A stretch of 9,963 nucleotides of DNA from Candidatus Nitrosopumilus sp. (GTDB lineage Archaea; Thermoproteota; Nitrososphaeria; Nitrososphaerales; Nitrosopumilaceae), in assembly GCA_018674605.1 (NCBI GenBank), contig JABGZU010000134.1, positions 1-9,963 of the forward strand, in the 5' to 3' direction. A model generated the notes under the pieces. That model worked only from the letters and a program-made list of their open reading frames with translations, did not search any database and was not told where the DNA came from. Shown here in pieces: positions 5,486-9,963 of this stretch. Position 1 is the stretch's first letter; the number at the start of each line of letters is the position of its first letter. A program made the position numbers and the translations under genes.

Positions 5486-6949
5486 ATGGCAGACTATGAT
5501 GTAATAATTGCAGGTGGAGGATTAGCAGGTACAATTACAGCACAATCCATATCACATTATTCAAATCAAAATTTAAAAATTCTTGTAATTGATAGAAATC
5601 CAGAAACATTACCAGGTAGAAAAGGACTGGCAGGATGGGTATGTGGAGATGCATGTTCAAAAGAAGCAGTGGATTTCATGTCAGAGAAAATTAAGGTAAA
5701 GTGGACTAAACCAGAAATCGAACACGATGTTAAAGGTGTAATGGCATTTTCTCCAGATAAAGAAACAGCAATTCCATTTGACGGTGATGGATTCATGCTA
5801 AATCGTACAGAATTACCAAGAATTCAAAATGAAAGATGTAGAAAAATGGGAATTGAATTTGAATACGAAGTGAGTTTAACAGGTCTAATTTATGACGGTC
5901 AACAAGTAATTGGAGTTCAGGGAACAGATAACAAAACAAAACAACCTTTCAAAAAAACATCAAGACTAGTAATTGATGCAACAGGAGTTACATCTATTCT
6001 AAGAAATGGACTTCAAAACTCAACTAAGGTTGAGAAAAGAATTGCCATAGAAGATTTAGAAATCACTGGAAGATACATAATGGATTTCGAACCAGGGCAA
6101 AAAAATCTCACAGAATTTGATCCAAATTATTGTATAATTCATTTAGATCAAGATATTGCTCCCGGAGGATACGGATGGGTGTTTCCAAAAGGAGAAACAA
6201 AAGTTAACATTGGTTTAGGTGTTGAGAAAGCATTTCTAGAAAAAAGAAACAAAAGATTAGGTAAAAAAGATAATGTTGAATCATTAATGAAAGAATATCT
6301 TCAAAGAAATCCAGCAATTAAAAATGCAAAACTTTCAGAAGATCCTACAGACCTATTAGGAGGTAATAATTCTGGAATTTTCCAAGTTTCTGTCAGAAGA
6401 CAAAATGACTGCATGGTATCTGGAGGATACATGATGGTTGGAGATTCTGCATGGATGCCAAAACCAATTGATGCTGGAGGAATAGGACCAGCATTAATTG
6501 CAGGAACAATTCTAGGAAATAATGTAGCTCAAGCATTAGAAGCAAATGATGTATCTGAAGCTGGATTATGGCAATACAATCTTGACTATATCAAAGAATA
6601 CGGATACAAAACTGCAGGTCTTGAACTTTTTAGAAGACTAGTACAACAAATGACAAATGATCAAATTAGTTATGGTATGAAACACTTTTTGGGAAATATG
6701 GATGTTGAAGCAATCAGTAAAGGAGAACACCCTGATTTTACAGGATTAGGAAAAGTTGGCATGATAATTAGAGGAGCATTAAACCAAACAGTTGCAAAGG
6801 GACTAAAGTATACATCTACTGAAAATCAATGGTTAGTTGAGCATTACAATAATTATCCAAAAAATCCCTTAGGATTTGATGAATGGAATAAAACATTACA
6901 TCAAAGACTAGAAGAAGCATTTGCAAAAATTGCAGTCTTTAATGATTAG
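5486..6949 (+). CDS. Geranylgeranyl reductase family FAD-dependent oxidoreductase
   Basis: A 487-residue flavoprotein. Residues 4-35 form an FAD-binding Rossmann unit (DVIIAGGGLAGTITA, GGGLAG at 10-15, acidic end LVIDRN). The segment PGRKGLAGWVCGDACS is the family's K/C-G region. GGYGWVFPKGETKVNIGLG from residue 227 is the YxWxFP hallmark of the geranylgeranyl reductase family. GDSAWMPKPIDAGGIGPALIAG from residue 319 is the second FAD-contact block. Characterised archaeal members saturate the double bonds of (di)geranylgeranyl-glycerophospholipids, a late step in making membrane lipids; that role is inferred here. It is somewhat longer than many characterised members, through its C-terminal part (about 380-487). 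It is a single gene with its own promoter. A reductase for quinone or another prenyl side chain is the alternative. Confidence 0.88.
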   Translation: MADYDVIIAGGGLAGTITAQSISHYSNQNLKILVIDRNPETLPGRKGLAGWVCGDACSKEAVDFMSEKIKVKWTKPEIEHDVKGVMAFSPDKETAIPFDGDGFMLNRTELPRIQNERCRKMGIEFEYEVSLTGLIYDGQQVIGVQGTDNKTKQPFKKTSRLVIDATGVTSILRNGLQNSTKVEKRIAIEDLEITGRYIMDFEPGQKNLTEFDPNYCIIHLDQDIAPGGYGWVFPKGETKVNIGLGVEKAFLEKRNKRLGKKDNVESLMKEYLQRNPAIKNAKLSEDPTDLLGGNNSGIFQVSVRRQNDCMVSGGYMMVGDSAWMPKPIDAGGIGPALIAGTILGNNVAQALEANDVSEAGLWQYNLDYIKEYGYKTAGLELFRRLVQQMTNDQISYGMKHFLGNMDVEAISKGEHPDFTGLGKVGMIIRGALNQTVAKGLKYTSTENQWLVEHYNNYPKNPLGFDEWNKTLHQRLEEAFAKIAVFND

Positions 6950-6957
6950 ATCTAAGA

Positions 6958-6967
6958 ATTAATATCC
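6958..6967 (+). promoter_or_regulatory. TATA box for the MoxR/VWA operon
   Basis: ATTAATATCC, preceded by the purine-rich AGATCTAAGA, is centred about 27 nt before the TTG at 6990. This is consistent with a leaderless message starting at that TTG. Confidence 0.5.
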
Positions 6968-6989
6968 TTAAAATTTACAAAATCATACA

Positions 6990-7781
6990 TTGGAAGTTCA
7001 ATACATAGATTGGAATAATTCCATTCAAATTTTAAACAAAGCGTATGATGCAGGTCTTTTTGTGCTAATTATTGGGCCAAAAGGAACTGGAAAGACATCA
7101 CTAGTAAGAGATTTTGCAAAAAATATGAATTTAGATTTAGAATCAATCAATTTTAGTCTCAGAACTAGAGAAAGTCACCTCATAGGAACAAAAACGCTGA
7201 TAGAAGGAACTGTAAGATTTGATGAAGGGTTATTGGTAAAATCAATGAAAGAAGGAAACATGCTATACTTGGATGAAATAAATTCTGCAGAAGCAGATGT
7301 TTTACTCAGACTAGATGAAGCATTAGATGATAGGCGACAAATTGTGTTAAAAGAATCAACAGGTGAAGTAGTAAAAGCAAAAGAAAAGTGGTTTGTAGTT
7401 GCAACCATTAATCCATTGACACATTCTGGAACAAAAGAACTTCCACCACAAATTCTAAGTAGATTTCCAGTACGAATTAGATTAGAATATCCACCAGAAA
7501 ATATAGAACTAGATATTGTCAAAAAACATGTTTCAGGAAATTATGAATCAGAAATTATTCAAGCCATAAAATTAGCAAATACATTAAGACAAGCTGCAGC
7601 TGTTGAAGAATTATTTTATTCGCCAAGTTTGAGAGAAACAATTGCATTTGGAAAATTATTAGATAAAGAAGTACCTCCAAAAGAAGCTGCAAACATTGTT
7701 TTTGGAAATGTATACACACAGTGGGGGAATATAGAGTATCAAAAAGTAAGTGACATTATTACTTCAATGTTTGGAAATTAA
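6990..7781 (+). CDS. MoxR-type AAA+ ATPase (CbbQ/NorQ-like)
   Basis: A 263-residue AAA+ ATPase. Seen directly: Walker A GPKGTGKTS (29-37), Walker B MLYLDEINSA with D95-E96, sensor-1 Asn141 in VVATINP, and a putative arginine finger R158 in LPPQILSRF followed by PVRIRLEYPP. The insert between Walker A and B (TRESHLIGT...GLLVKSMKEG) is characteristic of the MoxR group. Proteins of this group (MoxR, NorQ, CbbQ, CoxD) form rings that work with a VWA partner to remodel or load metal into a specific enzyme. The partner gene begins immediately after the stop (TAAATG), so the two are one operon. No ATG exists at the N-terminus; TTG with a TATA box about 27 nt upstream is the likely start. The client enzyme is unknown. 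Confidence 0.92.
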   Translation: MEVQYIDWNNSIQILNKAYDAGLFVLIIGPKGTGKTSLVRDFAKNMNLDLESINFSLRTRESHLIGTKTLIEGTVRFDEGLLVKSMKEGNMLYLDEINSAEADVLLRLDEALDDRRQIVLKESTGEVVKAKEKWFVVATINPLTHSGTKELPPQILSRFPVRIRLEYPPENIELDIVKKHVSGNYESEIIQAIKLANTLRQAAAVEELFYSPSLRETIAFGKLLDKEVPPKEAANIVFGNVYTQWGNIEYQKVSDIITSMFGN

Positions 7782-9344
7782 ATGCATCCAATTCAACTTC
7801 AAAATGATTCATTAGTAGAAATTGCCACTTTTCTTGTTCGAAGGTGGTCTGAAGAAGATGACATCATAATTGAAATTTCAGATAAAATAGAAACTAAAAC
7901 AAGATTGAAGGAAAAAAAAGTAATCCTAACACCTTTAGAAAAAAGAATAGGAAGTGATTTTGAAAAATATAGACAATTTAGAATATCATCATGGTATGAA
8001 GCAATGAAAATAAAATATTGTGAAAAAATTCTCAGTGAAGATCATGCTTTTGGTTTTATTCTTAACACAATGGAAACAAAAAGAGTAGAACAGTTAGGCA
8101 GAAAAATTTGGAAAGGGATGGATGAAGAAATTATTTTTAATTACACATACATGCTTGTGGCAAGACCACAACTTCATACAGTTTATGGAAAAGCAAGAAT
8201 TGTAGAAGCATTTTATCAATATTTTATGTTTGGAGCAATTAAAGGAAATATACAATCAAGCCACTTTGAAAAAATTAAAAAAGCAGCAATATTTGCAAAA
8301 AAAATTGTCAACGAAGCAATAAAAAATAATCAAAAAACAAATTGGATTGAAAAACATGTAACTGAAATAATTAAAATTTTAGAAATCGATTCACTATTAA
8401 CAATTCCAATATCAGTGGCGTTTATGAAAGCTGGAATGGCATTATCAGAAGAAGAGTTACGAAAAGTGCTAAAAGTAATTTCTAAAAATAAAGAGGGGGA
8501 TTTTGGTTCAATTGATCCTTCATCAGTAGTAAAAGGAGAGAATGTTTATGATGAATACAAAGTGCTAATTGATGAAAATAAAAAAATGGAAAACAAAGGA
8601 TTATCATCAGAAACAATAGGAATTCAAATTCCATCTACAAAAAATATTGATGAAACAGCAATCTATGACGTGAGTTTAATCAATGGATTAAAAATGAAAT
8701 TTAAAGAATGGAAAGCAGGTTGGAAAGAACAACATGTAAAATCTGGAGATGAATTTGATGAGGAAAATTACATTGAAGGAAATGAACCATTTTTTACAGA
8801 TATAAAAAAATCAATTAAAACCAAAATTGTGATATTATTAGACCATTCATCAAGTATATCTTCAGATGCAATTGAATACAAAAAAGCAACAATAGCATTA
8901 TGTGAAGTACTAGCATTTCTTAAAGTAAAATTTGCAGTATATGCATTTAGTACTCAAAATAGATCAATGATATGCTGGTCAATTAAAGAAGAGAATGTAA
9001 AATGGAATAATATTACTGCAAAAAGGTTAGCACAAATAGTTGCAAATGGATCAACGCCATTAGCAGAAATATATGATAAAATGTTTCCAACTTTACAATC
9101 AAAAAGACCAAATATTTTTTTGACATTAACTGATGGTGAACCTTCAGATTCAGATGCAGTTAGAAATATGACAAAATCATTAAAAGGATTAGGAATTAGC
9201 ATGGTTGCTTTAGGATTAGGTCCAAATACAATTAGAGCTACAACCATAGCAAATAATCTAAAACATTTAGGATATGACAAAACTATGGCAGTAAGTAGAT
9301 TAAAAGATATTCCAAACAAAGTTATCAGTATTTTAGATGTATGA
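7782..9344 (+). CDS. VWA-domain protein, CbbO/NorD/CoxE-like partner of the MoxR ATPase
   Basis: A 520-residue cytoplasmic protein with no signal peptide or membrane helix. The first ~340 residues are mostly helical, charged and unassigned. A von Willebrand A domain follows at about 347-520 with a complete MIDAS metal site: DHSSS starting at D354, T425 in GSTPLAE, and D451 in LTDGEPSD. In CbbO, NorD and CoxE the same arrangement (C-terminal VWA with intact MIDAS) acts as adaptor between the MoxR-type ring and the client enzyme, often for metal-centre insertion or activation. The ATG directly abuts the ATPase stop, so translational coupling and a joint complex are likely. The intact MIDAS argues for function. 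Its final ATGA overlaps a possible 26-codon ORF. Confidence 0.9.
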   Translation: MHPIQLQNDSLVEIATFLVRRWSEEDDIIIEISDKIETKTRLKEKKVILTPLEKRIGSDFEKYRQFRISSWYEAMKIKYCEKILSEDHAFGFILNTMETKRVEQLGRKIWKGMDEEIIFNYTYMLVARPQLHTVYGKARIVEAFYQYFMFGAIKGNIQSSHFEKIKKAAIFAKKIVNEAIKNNQKTNWIEKHVTEIIKILEIDSLLTIPISVAFMKAGMALSEEELRKVLKVISKNKEGDFGSIDPSSVVKGENVYDEYKVLIDENKKMENKGLSSETIGIQIPSTKNIDETAIYDVSLINGLKMKFKEWKAGWKEQHVKSGDEFDEENYIEGNEPFFTDIKKSIKTKIVILLDHSSSISSDAIEYKKATIALCEVLAFLKVKFAVYAFSTQNRSMICWSIKEENVKWNNITAKRLAQIVANGSTPLAEIYDKMFPTLQSKRPNIFLTLTDGEPSDSDAVRNMTKSLKGLGISMVALGLGPNTIRATTIANNLKHLGYDKTMAVSRLKDIPNKVISILDV

Positions 9345-9421
9345 ATAGGAGAATTAAAAAATGGAATACAATAGTAAGAATATCAGATATTTTATATGAC
9401 CTTTTAAACATTAAAAATTAG
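9341..9421 (+). CDS. Possible small coupled ORF, 26 codons
   Basis: An ATG overlaps the VWA gene's stop as ATGA (9341-9344), and the frame runs to a TAG at 9419-9421, just 8 nt before the next gene's TTG. It would encode a basic peptide (MNRRIKKWNTIVRISDILYD, then LLNIKN) with an amphipathic look and arginines read as AGA/AGG like the neighbours. ATGA overlaps are a usual coupling geometry, but in AT-rich DNA an ORF this short arises easily by chance, and the promoter of the next gene lies inside it. No family recognised. Confidence 0.25.
   Translation: MNRRIKKWNTIVRISDILYDLLNIKN
9391..9410 (+). promoter_or_regulatory. TATA region for the PLP-enzyme gene
   Basis: Two candidates overlap this stretch: TTTATATG (9391-9398), predicting a leader of about 10 nt, and TTTTAAAC (9402-9409), centred about 25 nt before the TTG at 9430 and predicting a leaderless message. 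I cannot choose between them; together they support a separate promoter for the last gene. Confidence 0.5.
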
Positions 9422-9429
9422 AAATAAAA

Positions 9430-9963
9430 TTGGAAGAAAATCAAGATAACAATATTGACAAAGATCTACTTGCACGTTTTGAAAAAGAAATTTGGAGTAA
9501 AGTACCACATTTAGAAAATAATCAAGAAGGAGAAAAGGTGGTAAATGCAACACCGCTAGTAGACATTACAGCAGATTTTAAAGAATGTGCCAAAGAAGTT
9601 TACAATCTAGATCTCTCTAATTCAGAATTACAAATTTATGGAAAATTAGATTCCACATTACTTACAGGTTCAATAAAAATAAGACCAGCAGCGAATATAA
9701 TTTACAATGCAATTACAACAGGAAAAATAAAAAGTGGACAAACCGTAATTGAGGCAACATCAGGTAATTTTGGAATTGCATTAGGAATGTTATCAAAATT
9801 AGGATTACAAGTAGTCACAATTGTTTCAAGAAAATTACAAGAAGGAGTATTTCACGAATTAAGAAATATGAATATCAAAATTATGGATTTAGAGATGGAT
9901 ATTTGTCCTGCACCAGGAATGGAAGGTAAGAAAGATGAATTAGTTGCAAAAGCAACAGCAGGT
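9430..9963 (+). CDS. Cysteine synthase family PLP-dependent enzyme (5' part, runs off the window)
   Basis: The first 178 codons of a fold-type II PLP enzyme, open to the window end. After an acidic N-terminal extension of about 30 residues come VNATPLVDI (substrate-side start of the fold) and KLDSTLLTGSIKIRPA. The Lys of TGSIK is in the position of the PLP Schiff-base lysine (consensus GSVKDR). TVIEATSGNFGIALG is the phosphate/asparagine loop, normally SGNTG. The family makes cysteine from O-acetyl- or O-phosphoserine, or related beta-replacement products (cystathionine, diaminopropionate precursors). The changes to IKIR and GNFG suggest a side branch rather than a standard CysK/CysM, so substrate is left open. 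No ATG is near the conserved N-terminus; the TTG at 9430 is chosen because a TATA box lies about 25 nt upstream. Confidence 0.8.
   Translation, partial: MEENQDNNIDKDLLARFEKEIWSKVPHLENNQEGEKVVNATPLVDITADFKECAKEVYNLDLSNSELQIYGKLDSTLLTGSIKIRPAANIIYNAITTGKIKSGQTVIEATSGNFGIALGMLSKLGLQVVTIVSRKLQEGVFHELRNMNIKIMDLEMDICPAPGMEGKKDELVAKATAG

Noticed and set aside
7175..7522. Minus-strand frame of 115 codons within the MoxR gene
   Set aside because: Shadow of a conserved AAA+ gene whose Walker A, Walker B and sensor motifs are intact on the plus strand.
8954..9319. Minus-strand frame of 121 codons within the VWA domain
   Set aside because: Lies opposite the MIDAS-containing VWA coding sequence; hydrophobic content is a by-product of AT-rich complementary codons.
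9361..9399. 12-codon ORF starting at ATG 9361 behind an AGGAG sequence (9347-9351)
   Set aside because: Too short to support; the AGGAG is part of the overlapping 26-codon frame and is likely chance.
1..9963. Defence island, CRISPR array, insertion sequence or prophage
   Set aside because: No repeat-spacer pattern, transposase, integrase, terminal inverted repeats or target-site duplications seen; the genes are mostly core archaeal genes with uniform codon use.

Overview
The window reads as chromosome of a low-GC ammonia-oxidising archaeon of the Nitrosopumilus type (Thaumarchaeota / Nitrososphaerota, marine group I.1a). This is an inference from several things seen together: archaeal-only or archaeal/eukaryotic genes (eS1/S3Ae, Pcc1, an archaeal RecJ/Cdc45-like DHH nuclease, a COG1325 RNA-binding protein, geranylgeranyl reductase), AT-rich coding sequence with strong AGA/ATA/TTA codon preference, and TATA boxes about 26 nt upstream of start codons, as expected for leaderless archaeal transcripts. 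No mobile element, CRISPR array, rRNA or canonical tRNA was seen.

Layout. (1) 22-735, minus strand: two small membrane proteins, each with its own promoter and separated by a hairpin plus T-tract terminator. The first is an 89-aa membrane protein with a charged tail. The second is a 110-aa protein with a signal peptide and a C-terminal anchor. They are candidates for the small accessory subunits (AmoY/AmoZ) of archaeal ammonia monooxygenase, but this cannot be proved from the window. (2) 859-5307, plus strand: an information-processing block of uS15, a RecJ-like DHH nuclease, Pcc1 (KEOPS) and seryl-tRNA synthetase, all overlapping or abutting, followed by eS1 from its own leaderless TTG promoter and a COG1325 RNA-binding protein. 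(3) 5308-5485: a compact island at 61% GC, with a TATA box 26 nt before it and complementary ends, which is best explained as an unannotated small structured RNA. (4) 5486-6949: a geranylgeranyl-reductase-family flavoprotein for archaeal lipid saturation. (5) 6990-9344: a MoxR-type AAA+ ATPase abutting a VWA/MIDAS protein, a classic two-gene maturation chaperone pair, possibly followed by a 26-codon ORF coupled through ATGA. (6) 9430 to the window end: the 5' part of a cysteine-synthase-family PLP enzyme, again from a TTG start.

The genes fall into three themes: translation, tRNA modification and replication (block 2), membrane lipid and membrane-enzyme biology (blocks 1 and 4), and cofactor or metal-centre maturation (block 5). 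The most notable points are the candidate small RNA at 5331-5406, the 11-bp motif shared by the two intergenic regions next to the small membrane-protein genes, and the repeated use of leaderless TTG starts.
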